From positions 1 through 56,598 of the IMG/VR virus record IMGVR_UViG_3300030101_003030: a stretch of 56,598 nt of DNA; one strand, written 5' to 3'. The translations under genes and the position numbers were made by a program. Under the pieces are notes generated by a model. The model was given only the letters and a program-made list of their open reading frames with translations, was not told where the DNA came from and did not search any database. This DNA comes from a virus. Below, in pieces: positions 7,462-13,050 of this stretch (its first letter is position 1; every line of letters starts with the position of its first letter).

Positions 7462-7662
7462 CTATTTATTTATTTGGTTTATAATTGTATTTATTTTATT
7501 TAATGTTTCATATTGGTTTACCTGTACACTACTTGCTATCTCAATGAAGTAACAATCATCTTGTTCAATCAAGTCTTTATATGTCATCTTTGTTTCCTCT
7601 TGATTCATTTGTATTGATGTTGATATCTCAAATAGTTCTTTCAATAATTCTTTCTTTGTCAT
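7462..7662 (-). CDS. Small hypothetical protein (66 aa)
   Basis: A 66-residue helical protein with two similar stretches: ISTSIQMNQEETK near 13-25 and IASSVQVNQYETL near 42-54. This suggests an internal duplication of a short helical unit. Start context ACAAATAGACATG. Function unknown. Confidence 0.58.
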   Translation of the reverse strand: MTKKELLKELFEISTSIQMNQEETKMTYKDLIEQDDCYFIEIASSVQVNQYETLNKINTIINQINK

Positions 7663-7673
7663 GTCTATTTGTT

Positions 7674-8054
7674 TTAGTCTATTGATATTAGTGTTCCGTT
7701 TATTTCTTCATATTGCATATCTTCTTCGCATTCCCATTCAGTATAGTAAACATAGTCAACATGATACCCAATCGTTAATAAATCTTTGTCAGTATCTTTG
7801 TTTTTCTTTGCGCTGTTTAATGCTGACTCTAATTCTTTTAAGTCATCATCATTGTGTATTGTATCTAGTTCATCTAAATCACACCCAAGATTATTGATTG
7901 CTTCAAGTATATACTCTCTATCTTTTCTGCATTCTTTCAATGTCAATTCTAATGTTGAGGTATAGAACTCTCCATCTCCCCATATCCACCCATCATTCAT
8001 TCCCTCTCCTGTTATATCACATTGTCTTGCCCATAATATTTTTTCTGTTGTCAT
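7674..8054 (-). CDS. Hypothetical protein conserved in phages
   Basis: This 126-residue acidic protein has an N-terminal motif RQCDITGEGMNDGWIWGDG and a C-terminal YYTEWECEED segment. I recall this combination from small unknown proteins of many phages. The cysteines (10, 60, 114 approximately) are too far apart for an obvious zinc site. It has the block leader ACAAATAGACATG. Function unknown. Confidence 0.62.
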   Translation of the reverse strand: MTTEKILWARQCDITGEGMNDGWIWGDGEFYTSTLELTLKECRKDREYILEAINNLGCDLDELDTIHNDDDLKELESALNSAKKNKDTDKDLLTIGYHVDYVYYTEWECEEDMQYEEINGTLISID

Positions 8055-8056
8055 GT

Positions 8057-8236
8057 CTATTTGTTTTTAGTTATTAATACTTTCTCTAAATAATCTCTAA
8101 TGATGTCTTGATATTGAAATTCAGTTGACTCATCAGTATCTATACGATTAGGGCATAATCCCTCATCTACAAATTTATTTACGATACCCACAGCAATACT
8201 TGCTATTATAGTTTTATCAAATTTTTTCTTTGTCAT
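8057..8236 (-). CDS. Small hypothetical protein (59 aa)
   Basis: A 59-residue protein starting MTKKKFDKTIIASIAVGIV, with a hydrophobic N-terminal helix and an acidic middle (VDEGLCPNRIDTDESTEF). Its TAG stop lies inside the AAATAGACATG leader of the next gene, so translation of the pair is probably coupled. Confidence 0.58.
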   Translation of the reverse strand: MTKKKFDKTIIASIAVGIVNKFVDEGLCPNRIDTDESTEFQYQDIIRDYLEKVLITKNK

Positions 8237-8238
8237 GT

Positions 8239-8385
8239 CTATTTGTTTTTAAGTTCATATATTTTTTCGTCTATATACCTCATGTACATAAAGTCTTGTT
8301 TGTTAATAGGCTTTTTTAATTCTCTTTTTAAACATTCTATCCAAAAGTTTAAATCTTTTTTGTTTGTTTTATTTTCTGTGTTCAT
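8239..8385 (-). CDS. Small hypothetical protein (48 aa)
   Basis: A 48-residue basic helical protein (start MNTENKTNKKDLNFWIEC, end KIYELKNK). Its TAG stop is contained in the leader of the following gene and it has the leader AAATAGATATG itself. Function unknown. Confidence 0.55.
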   Translation of the reverse strand: MNTENKTNKKDLNFWIECLKRELKKPINKQDFMYMRYIDEKIYELKNK

Positions 8386-8412
8386 ATCTATTTATTTTAG
8401 TTAGTTAAATTA

Positions 8413-8432
8413 TGGGGGCTTTTACACCCCCA
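8413..8432 (-). terminator. Intergenic hairpin, weak terminator or attenuator
   Basis: TGGGGG and CCCCCA form a 6-bp stem around an 8-base loop between the genes ending at 8441 and starting at 8385. The minus-strand downstream sequence is AT-rich without a clean T run, so it may be a processing or attenuation site rather than a full terminator. Confidence 0.4.
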
Positions 8433-8440
8433 AGTTTAGA

Positions 8441-8578
8441 TTATATTGTTGGAATGTCAACATCAACTCCATGCACTACTGCAAAGTAGATTCCTACAAA
8501 AGCTAATGTACTTGTTGCCAATCCTACGAAGATAATTTTAACCCTATCTTCAATGGTTAATTTTTGAAACGATTTCAT
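8441..8578 (-). CDS. Small membrane protein (45 aa)
   Basis: A 45-residue protein with a charged N-terminus (MKSFQKLTIEDRVK) followed by a single membrane segment IIFVGLATSTLAFVGIYFAVV and a short polar tail. It is the first gene downstream of the control element at 8640-8713 and does not use the block leader. Tiny early membrane proteins often affect host membrane or exclusion functions, but nothing specific is shown. Confidence 0.55.
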   Translation of the reverse strand: MKSFQKLTIEDRVKIIFVGLATSTLAFVGIYFAVVHGVDVDIPTI

Positions 8579-8639
8579 GTCCTAATAATTTATCGTGTTT
8601 CACTTTGCTTACTCTCATCAAGGTTTTTCAGCTACCTCC

Positions 8640-8713
8640 TATTATTATAACGTGCATATTACACTTTTGTTACACTTATTTTATTTATTTTTTATATTTA
8701 TAATCATTCTAAA
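8640..8713 (-). promoter_or_regulatory. Early control element, copy B: TATTATTATAACG-N9-CACTTTTGT plus 17-bp palindrome
   Basis: In plus notation TATTATTATAACG (8640-8652), nine bases and CACTTTTGT (8662-8670) match the element at 12055 exactly in spacing and with one change in the 13-mer. Read leftward, it gives a TATAAT-like box. TTTATAAT-C-ATTCTAAA at 8697-8713 is a near-perfect palindrome and is followed by AAG, so AATCATTCTAAATAAG (8702-8717) is also shared with 12149-12164. It heads the 5.4-8.6 kb block and is probably a repressible early promoter. Confidence 0.6.
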
Positions 8714-8724
8714 TAAGGTTTGTA

Positions 8725-8862
8725 TTAATATAGTCCTATTCCTTTTATTGTTCTACAATCATCATCATATAATACAATCCATTTATAATTTATACTTATA
8801 TCCAATGTATCATAGTTTATTAATTCAATCCATTTGTTTTGTTGGTGCTTATAAAATTTCAT
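8725..8862 (-). CDS. Small hypothetical protein (45 aa)
   Basis: A 45-residue protein starting MKFYKHQQNKWIELINYDTL, with WIVLYDDDCRTIKG near the end, probably a small beta-rich fold. Its leader AAATAAAAAAGATG belongs to the upstream block type. Function unknown. Confidence 0.5.
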   Translation of the reverse strand: MKFYKHQQNKWIELINYDTLDISINYKWIVLYDDDCRTIKGIGLY

Positions 8863-8867
8863 CTTTT

Positions 8868-8948
8868 TTATTTTAGATCTTTTTCGTTTAGTTTATATTG
8901 CATACATAATAATATGCTTATCAGTATTGTTGTTGCTATTGTGTTCAT
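8868..8948 (-). CDS. Possible 26-aa membrane peptide
   Basis: A 26-residue frame, MNTIATTILISILLCMQYKL followed by six polar residues, would form one membrane helix. It sits exactly between two leader-bearing genes and has an A-rich leader itself. It is too short to be certain. Confidence 0.35.
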   Translation of the reverse strand: MNTIATTILISILLCMQYKLNEKDLK

Positions 8949-8949
8949 T

Positions 8950-9132
8950 TTATTTGTTTTTAGTTATTGTATTATAATTATTATCTATCCATTTTTTTAC
9001 GTCTATGAATCTGAAATTTTGTTCATTAACCAATGCCTTTATTATTTCCTTTTTTGACATTCTTTCTTGTGTTTTAATATACCATTTTGATATACGAATT
9101 GCTTTTAAATTAAATTTATTTTTTGCTTTCAT
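8950..9132 (-). CDS. Small basic hypothetical protein (60 aa)
   Basis: 60 residues, strongly basic (KAIRISKWYIKTQERMSKKE), with a predicted helix-turn-helix-like arrangement that cannot be confirmed by eye. Start context AAAATAAGATG, the leader of the 8.9-11.8 kb block. Function unknown. Confidence 0.55.
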   Translation of the reverse strand: MKAKNKFNLKAIRISKWYIKTQERMSKKEIIKALVNEQNFRFIDVKKWIDNNYNTITKNK

Positions 9133-9133
9133 C

Positions 9134-9352
9134 TTATTTTATTTTAGTTAATGTTTTTTTATTATAATCTAGTTCTTTTATTGCTCCAATATATATATCC
9201 CCTTTATCATCATCATCATCAAACCATTCATTGAGAGTACAAATCACATCTTCAATTAATAAATCACATGATTTTATTCTTTGTATCAAAAGTTCATTTT
9301 CTTTTTTTAACTGCTTTATTACATCATTTAACTTTTCTATATCTTTTGTCAT
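9134..9352 (-). CDS. Small coiled-coil hypothetical protein (72 aa)
   Basis: 72 residues. The first 30 form a heptad-rich helix (IEKLNDVIKQLKKENELLIQRI), followed by an acidic stretch with five consecutive aspartates. It has the block leader AAATAAGATG. Function unknown. Confidence 0.55.
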   Translation of the reverse strand: MTKDIEKLNDVIKQLKKENELLIQRIKSCDLLIEDVICTLNEWFDDDDDKGDIYIGAIKELDYNKKTLTKIK

Positions 9353-9358
9353 CTTATT

Positions 9359-9523
9359 TTATTTTAAATTAAATTTTTGTTTATATCCCTCTTTTGTTAA
9401 CTGCATAATTATTTGACTTATACAATTGAAAGTATTTTCATCTTCTTTTTCTTGTTCAAATATTACAATTTCATCATTACGTATATCATATGAATAATTT
9501 CTTAATTTATTTTTAGTTTTCAT
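9359..9523 (-). CDS. Small hypothetical protein (54 aa)
   Basis: A 54-residue protein beginning MKTKNKLRNYSYDIRNDEIV and ending GYKQKFNLK. Its start has the AAATAAGATG block leader and its stop abuts the leader of the next gene. Function unknown. Confidence 0.55.
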   Translation of the reverse strand: MKTKNKLRNYSYDIRNDEIVIFEQEKEDENTFNCISQIIMQLTKEGYKQKFNLK

Positions 9524-9524
9524 C

Positions 9525-9821
9525 TTATTTTATTTTAGTTAATTTTCCATCCCATAATTCACCATTTAAAAACCATTGAAAGTTTTTTTGTCTTATGCTT
9601 ACATTTGGCAAAGCATTTAGACGTTCTTTAGTGGTATTTGATTCCCATCCACAATTAGTTATAAATATCTCATTGTTTTCATTTAAAATTGCTATTGTAT
9701 TCCCGTGTAGTTCTAAATGGGTTTCATTATTATAATTGTTTAATGTTACTTCCATGTTTTGCTTTTTGAATTTCGTTCTGTTCAAAAATGCGTTGATTGA
9801 TTCTTCTGTTATTTTTCTCAT
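9525..9821 (-). CDS. Hypothetical protein
   Basis: This 98-residue protein looks beta-rich, with repeated strand patterns (MEVTLNNYNNETHLELHGNT, IAILNENNEIFITNCGWESN). No family is recognised. It starts in an AAATAAAATG context, 19 bases from the TATTATTATAACG motif at 9840. Confidence 0.58.
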   Translation of the reverse strand: MRKITEESINAFLNRTKFKKQNMEVTLNNYNNETHLELHGNTIAILNENNEIFITNCGWESNTTKERLNALPNVSIRQKNFQWFLNGELWDGKLTKIK

Positions 9822-9839
9822 TTTATTTTATTTTAGGTT

Positions 9840-9852
9840 TATTATTATAACG
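9840..9852 (-). promoter_or_regulatory. TATTATTATAACG motif, isolated copy
   Basis: The 13-mer is identical to the one at 8640-8652 and lies 19 bases upstream of a leftward ATG (9821). It lacks the CAC at the expected distance and lacks the palindrome, so it may be a weaker internal promoter or a chance AT-rich match. Confidence 0.35.
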
Positions 9853-9859
9853 TTCTTAA

Positions 9860-10102
9860 TTAGTAATTATTGTGTAAATATTGGTAAATATCAAAATTAT
9901 ATATCTCCTCATCATTTTTATCATTTAGACTATATATGCTTAATGTATTTATAAATTCAAATACTATTTTTCTATTGTGGTAATTTAAAAATACTTCACA
10001 AATATTATCAATGCAGTTTATTAATTCATGTTTACAATTTACTTCTATTGCATGACAATAATGACTATTGTTTTTTATACACTCTTCTATTATCTTGTTC
10101 AT
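9860..10102 (-). CDS. Hypothetical protein
   Basis: An 80-residue protein with several cysteine and histidine residues in the first third (CIKNNSHYCHAIEVNCKHELINC), possibly metal-binding, and an acidic C-terminus. It is preceded by a GAGGGGG/CCCCCTC hairpin and an AACCAAACAAGATG leader. Function unknown. Confidence 0.55.
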   Translation of the reverse strand: MNKIIEECIKNNSHYCHAIEVNCKHELINCIDNICEVFLNYHNRKIVFEFINTLSIYSLNDKNDEEIYNFDIYQYLHNNY

Positions 10103-10117
10103 CTTGTTTGGTTTTAT

Positions 10118-10135
10118 GAGGGGGTTGCCCCCCTC
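10118..10135. other. Intergenic hairpin 1 of 3 in the early block
   Basis: GAGGGGG-TTGC-CCCCCTC sits between two leftward genes, 15 bases upstream of the ATG at 10102. Two similar hairpins occur at 10405-10422 and 10686-10703 in the same position. No T run follows on the minus strand, so RNA processing or stability is as likely as termination. Confidence 0.6.
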
Positions 10136-10164
10136 GATTAATATTATTTTATTTTAGGTTATTA

Positions 10165-10389
10165 TTATCTGTTTTCGTACTCTTCAAAATCTAAACCGAT
10201 ACACTCGCAAAGGAATTGTTCTTCAAACCAAAACAAATCATTTATTTGTGTTTCTGTTGGTGGTTCTTGATGATAAATATCTTCTAAGATATATTCAATT
10301 TCTTTTAATTCAGTATATGTGAACTCATGTTCTTTTGCTCCACTCCAAAAATTGAAGTCTGTTAAATTTAATTCTGTTGTGTATTTCAT
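10165..10389 (-). CDS. Hypothetical protein conserved in phages
   Basis: A 74-residue acidic protein starting MKYTTELNLTDFNFWSGAK. It contains ELKEIEYILEDIY and INDLFWFEEQFLCECIGLDF, a combination I recall from small conserved phage proteins. The ATG at 10389 is chosen over an in-frame start eight codons upstream because it follows the AACCAAACAAG leader and leaves the hairpin at 10405-10422 outside the gene. Function unknown. Confidence 0.62.
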   Translation of the reverse strand: MKYTTELNLTDFNFWSGAKEHEFTYTELKEIEYILEDIYHQEPPTETQINDLFWFEEQFLCECIGLDFEEYENR

Positions 10390-10404
10390 CTTGTTTGGTT
10401 TTGT

Positions 10405-10422
10405 GAGGGGCAAAAGCCCCTC
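10405..10422. other. Intergenic hairpin 2 of 3 in the early block
   Basis: GAGGGGC-AAAA-GCCCCTC, a 7-bp perfect stem 15 bases upstream of the ATG at 10389. It shares the outer GAGGGG/CCCCTC pairs and the following CACAAAACC leader with the hairpins at 10118 and 10686. Confidence 0.6.
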
Positions 10423-10439
10423 TGATTAATTAATTTTTT

Positions 10440-10670
10440 TTAGCAGAATATATAGTGTAGTTGTTTGTATCCTTTTAATAAACTTCTACATGCTTTGACT
10501 TGATTATATAAGTCATCAAATAATTCTTCGTGGTCATCACTTTCTTCATAGTATCCTTCCAAGTCCCAATACATTGAATCGTGCAAGTTGTCATTATACT
10601 CCATTAGTTCATCTTTTAATTCTGCATACTCATTGTATAGCTTTATAAAATTATTTGCTGTGTTTTTCAT
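10440..10670 (-). CDS. Hypothetical acidic protein
   Basis: 76 residues, helical and very acidic in the middle (EGYYEESDDHEELFDDLYNQ), with a short basic C-terminal part. It could mimic nucleic acid, but that is speculation. The leader AACCTAACAATATG follows the hairpin at 10686. Confidence 0.55.
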   Translation of the reverse strand: MKNTANNFIKLYNEYAELKDELMEYNDNLHDSMYWDLEGYYEESDDHEELFDDLYNQVKACRSLLKGYKQLHYIFC

Positions 10671-10685
10671 ATTGTTAGGTTTTGT

Positions 10686-10703
10686 GAGGGGATTGCTCCC
10701 CTC
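10686..10703. other. Intergenic hairpin 3 of 3 in the early block
   Basis: GAGGGGA-TTGC-TCCCCTC, a 7-bp perfect stem 15 bases upstream of the ATG at 10670. The inner base pairs differ from the other two hairpins while pairing is kept, which points to selection on structure. Confidence 0.6.
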
Positions 10704-10709
10704 TAGTTG

Positions 10710-10925
10710 TTATATATTTTCTATATTTATGTTTATAGATAATGAATTTTGAATTAATGTTTTGTTGATGACTTCAATTAAAACTTCGTTTAAAAGCGTG
10801 TCAATGTCGCCTAAACCCGACCAATTATTTTCTTTTTTAATTTGAGTATTAATATTTTCATTCTCAATAATTTTATTTAGTTTATTTACTAAAAATTCTC
10901 TTTGTAATTGTGTTAATTCTTTCAT
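10710..10925 (-). CDS. Small hypothetical protein (71 aa)
   Basis: 71 helical residues starting MKELTQLQREFLVNKLNKII, with a hydrophobic C-terminal half (LLNEVLIEVINKTLI). Start context AAATAAGATG. Function unknown. Confidence 0.55.
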   Translation of the reverse strand: MKELTQLQREFLVNKLNKIIENENINTQIKKENNWSGLGDIDTLLNEVLIEVINKTLIQNSLSININIENI

Positions 10926-10931
10926 CTTATT

Positions 10932-11324
10932 TTATTTTATGGTTAATCCTTTTAATTTTACTATGCTAATATTATTTATTAAATACTCTTTAATTTGCTC
11001 AAAATTTGTGCATTGTGGCGTGTTTATTTGTTTTTCACCTTTCAATGCTAACTTGTTTAATTCAGGTGCAAACTTATGTATTTCAATGCCTATTATTAAA
11101 GAGTTAAATTTTTTGCTGTTTACAAATGTTTTTTTCTCTTGTTTCTCTTGTTCTAAAATACTTTGTTTAGCAAAGTCAAATTTTAAAACTTTTTCAATAT
11201 CAATATTATTTAATCTGTTAATATTTTTATTGTATTCATCAAGTATCATTTTATTGGTAATATTCTTTTTAAAAATACTTGGGGCTTCATTTAACTTTTT
11301 TTCTATAAATTTTATTCTGTTCAT
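10932..11324 (-). CDS. Hypothetical protein
   Basis: A 130-residue basic, mainly helical protein (start MNRIKFIEKKLNEAPSIFKK). It contains a possible globular stretch SLIIGIEIHKFAPELNKLAL. No family is recognised. It has the block leader AAAATAAGATG. Confidence 0.58.
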   Translation of the reverse strand: MNRIKFIEKKLNEAPSIFKKNITNKMILDEYNKNINRLNNIDIEKVLKFDFAKQSILEQEKQEKKTFVNSKKFNSLIIGIEIHKFAPELNKLALKGEKQINTPQCTNFEQIKEYLINNISIVKLKGLTIK

Positions 11325-11325
11325 C

Positions 11326-11460
11326 TTATTTTATTTTAAGTTTTAATTCAATTTTATATTTTATTCTTGTTAGAAAGTATTTTAATTTACTTTCGCTTTC
11401 GTCTTTTAAAATATTGTGTTTATCAGTTGAGATAAAGTATTTTAATTGTTCCTTTGTCAT
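11326..11460 (-). CDS. Small basic hypothetical protein (44 aa)
   Basis: A 44-residue lysine-rich protein starting MTKEQLKYFISTDKHNILK. The stop TAA lies inside the AAATAAGATG leader of the next gene and its own leader is AACCAAATAAGATG. Function unknown. Confidence 0.52.
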   Translation of the reverse strand: MTKEQLKYFISTDKHNILKDESESKLKYFLTRIKYKIELKLKIK

Positions 11461-11479
11461 CTTATTTGGTTTTAGGTTA

Positions 11480-11821
11480 TTAAAATTTTATTTCTATTTG
11501 TTCACTATTCATTATTATTTCAGCAATACAATTAAAGTATTTATCTGATGTTGCACACTCACACACATTTTTATTGTCTATCATTTCAGTTGCATACATT
11601 AAGTTAATAATATCAAAGTATGTGAAAGGAATTTTAATGCATGAGGGTAAACCTTGCAACCATTGCACAATAGACTTTTTTAATCCTATTCGAGTAACCA
11701 TAAAGCCGTATTCACGCCTAAAAATGTTTAATACTTCGTTTAGTGGTGTTTCACTTTCAATATTATAAGGCTCTAAATCTACAAGGCCTATAATGTGGTT
11801 TTTAAATTCGTTTGTCATCAT
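11480..11821 (-). CDS. Hypothetical protein
   Basis: This 113-residue protein has a globular mixed composition (LVDLEPYNIESETPLNEVLN, VQWLQGLPSCIKIPFTYFDI). No family is recognised. Two adjacent ATGs are possible; the first directly follows the AAATAAG leader. It is the second gene behind the control element at 12055-12160. Confidence 0.6.
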   Translation of the reverse strand: MMTNEFKNHIIGLVDLEPYNIESETPLNEVLNIFRREYGFMVTRIGLKKSIVQWLQGLPSCIKIPFTYFDIINLMYATEMIDNKNVCECATSDKYFNCIAEIIMNSEQIEIKF

Positions 11822-11844
11822 CTTATTTTATTTTAAGTTATTTG

Positions 11845-12015
11845 TTATTTTATATTTAATAATCTGCCTTTATATAAAAGAAAGTCATTATCTAAATTAT
11901 TTATTGCGTTTATTTCTTCTTTTGTGTAATGTAAATGATAAGATTTACTTTTATTGTGGTCAATCATATCTTGTTTTAACGCCTTTTTAATTCTTTCTAT
12001 TAGTTCGTTTTTCAT
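11845..12015 (-). CDS. Small hypothetical protein, first gene of the leftward early operon (56 aa)
   Basis: A 56-residue protein beginning MKNELIERIKKALKQDMIDH and ending GRLLNIK, basic at both ends with an HLHYTKEEINAINNL core. It is the first gene after the promoter box TACATTTG (12054-12047) and the control element at 12055-12160. Its start lacks the block leader. Early expression is likely; function unknown. Confidence 0.6.
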   Translation of the reverse strand: MKNELIERIKKALKQDMIDHNKSKSYHLHYTKEEINAINNLDNDFLLYKGRLLNIK

Positions 12016-12046
12016 ATCGTTTAATATTTAATTAATTATTGTTTAA

Positions 12047-12054
12047 CAAATGTA
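12047..12054 (-). promoter_or_regulatory. Leftward TAnnTTTG promoter box (TACATTTG)
   Basis: The minus strand reads TACATTTG, matching the Bacteroidota -7 box, 31 bases before the ATG at 12015 and directly adjacent to the TATTATTAGAACG motif. It is the best candidate for the start of the leftward operon. Confidence 0.6.
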
Positions 12055-12160
12055 TATTATTAGAACGACATAAAAGCACTTTTGTTTCATTTTTTTTTAA
12101 ACTTTTTTATAAGTTATTAGTTATCAGTATGTTATGAACTAAATTTAGAATCATTCTAAA
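12055..12160 (-). promoter_or_regulatory. Early control element, copy D: TATTATTAGAACG-N9-CACTTTTGT plus perfect 17-bp palindrome
   Basis: In plus notation TATTATTAGAACG (12055-12067) is followed by nine bases and CACTTTTGT (12077-12085), as at 8640. TTTAGAAT-C-ATTCTAAA at 12144-12160 is a perfect inverted repeat with one central base, the 8-1-8 layout typical of dimeric repressor operators and of Fur-family boxes. It commands the outermost leftward operon. Promoter and operator roles are inferred. Confidence 0.65.
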
Positions 12161-12262
12161 TAAGATATTACTATTATCCTGTATTATTTGGGGCTTGATT
12201 GTTTACTGATTCGTGAGGGGTTGCTGTTATTATCCTCCTTCTCTCATTGTCTGTAACAAGTG

Positions 12263-12440
12263 GATAGGGTACGGGAATACGGGACGGGGGAACGGGGGAC
12301 GGGGATGGGAGCAACGGAAACAAGGAGAGCGAAGAACGGACACCATACAACAAGGACACCAAGAAGAAGAACAAGAGCATCCCGATACAAAAAGCCAAAA
12401 AAATCCACCTAGCACCACGAGAACAACACCCCCCCCTATC
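12263..12440. other. G-run array and purine-biased non-coding stretch at the divergent centre
   Basis: The 551-base gap between divergent genes (12016-12566) holds, besides the control sites, a run of GGG to GGGGG tracts at 12267-12311 in repeated ACGGGG(G)A units. A strongly purine-rich plus strand continues to about 12410 and ends in eight C residues (12429-12436). GATAGGG at 12263 can pair with CCCTATC at 12434. The composition is unlike the AT-rich rest of the genome. No convincing gene is present on either strand. G-quadruplex, origin or structured RNA roles are possible. Confidence 0.55.
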
Positions 12441-12542
12441 AAAAATAAATCACTTTGGGTTTGCAAAATTTTTACGTGTAGCCATATATAACCCAAACAC
12501 TCAGTATATCTAAAAAGATTTGTTTAATTAAAAAATTATTAT

Positions 12543-12550
12543 TATATTTG
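12543..12550 (+). promoter_or_regulatory. Rightward promoter box (TATATTTG)
   Basis: TATATTTG stands 16 bases before the ATG at 12567 and is followed by TAAAAAGA, as at 19519 and 30768. It is the first rightward promoter after the divergent centre. Confidence 0.65.
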
Positions 12551-12566
12551 TAAAAAGACTTTTATT

Positions 12567-12764
12567 ATGAAAGATTATGTAGACGGATTATACGTAAAGG
12601 ATGGCAGATTAATTAATGATCGTCCTGATGGTATAAGTGGAATAGAGCAGGCTGCTATGATCAGACGTTCTGTAAAGAAAGCTATAAAAGTAGAAGAGAT
12701 TTCTCAAGGCATTCAAAAGGCTGAGGCAATGAAAATGATTGAGAAGAATATAAAAAGATTCTAA
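12567..12764 (+). CDS. Small hypothetical protein, first rightward gene (65 aa)
   Basis: A 65-residue basic, mostly helical protein (GISGIEQAAMIRRSVKKAIK, EAMKMIEKNIKRF). It forms a single-gene unit between its own promoter box at 12543 and a terminator at 12789. This isolated, promoter-proximal position at the divergent centre suggests early or regulatory expression; the protein itself is not recognised. Confidence 0.62.
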   Translation: MKDYVDGLYVKDGRLINDRPDGISGIEQAAMIRRSVKKAIKVEEISQGIQKAEAMKMIEKNIKRF

Positions 12765-12788
12765 CAACGATGTCCTAATATGTTGTTC

Positions 12789-12822
12789 AAAGGGTTACCC
12801 GAAACGGTAGCCCTTTATTTTT
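12789..12822 (+). terminator. Rho-independent terminator
   Basis: AAAGGGTTACC and GGTAGCCCTTT form an 11-bp stem with one G-U pair around the loop CGAAAC, followed by ATTTTT. It closes the unit of the 12567 gene ahead of the iteron region. Confidence 0.85.
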
Positions 12823-13001
12823 GGTGTTAATTTTTATTTTAATGGTGTTGATTTGGTGTTGATTATTTATAGCTAACTACTTGATTATCAGTAGTGGTGT
12901 TAATAATGTTGATTTTTAAGCCTCGTATGTAGAAATAAAAAATAGAAGTAATAGGAATATATATATAGTATAGGAACACCATTTTTCAACACCTCAACAC
13001 C
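12823..13001. promoter_or_regulatory. GGTGTTRA iteron array and duplicated control element, copy 2 (upstream of GroEL)
   Basis: GGTGTTAA or GGTGTTGA occurs at 12823, 12844, 12855 and 12896, AATGTTGA at 12905, and mirrored TCAACACC at 12986 and 12994. From TAACT at 12874 through GATTATCAG (12883), GGTGTTAA (12896), AGTATAG (12967) to the mirrored pair, the order and spacing copy the element at 2032-2160. The GroEL promoter lies just downstream. It is likely a multi-site operator or origin. Confidence 0.65.
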
Positions 13002-13020
13002 TTGAGTATATTTTTTTTTC

Positions 13021-13028
13021 TATCTTTG
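13021..13028 (+). promoter_or_regulatory. GroEL promoter box (TATCTTTG)
   Basis: TATCTTTG lies 22 bases before the groEL ATG, with TTG at 13002 as a possible upstream box. It directly follows the iteron element, so binding there could control the chaperonin operon. Confidence 0.7.
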
Positions 13029-13050
13029 TGTAAATTAAATTTAATACAAT

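Noticed and set aside
8595-9057. Plus-strand frames of 93 and 72 codons, rich in Phe, Ile and Tyr
   Set aside because: They lie opposite leader-bearing minus-strand genes and reflect AT-rich antisense sequence.
10390-10413. Longer start for the 10165-10389 gene
   Set aside because: It would include half of the conserved intergenic hairpin and bypass the block leader before the ATG at 10389.
12213-12491. Open frames on both strands across the G-rich stretch (92 and 88 codons)
   Set aside because: Composition is low-complexity (Pro/Ser or Arg/Gly/Gln rich), starts are poor (GTG on the plus strand), and the frames only reflect the unusual base composition.
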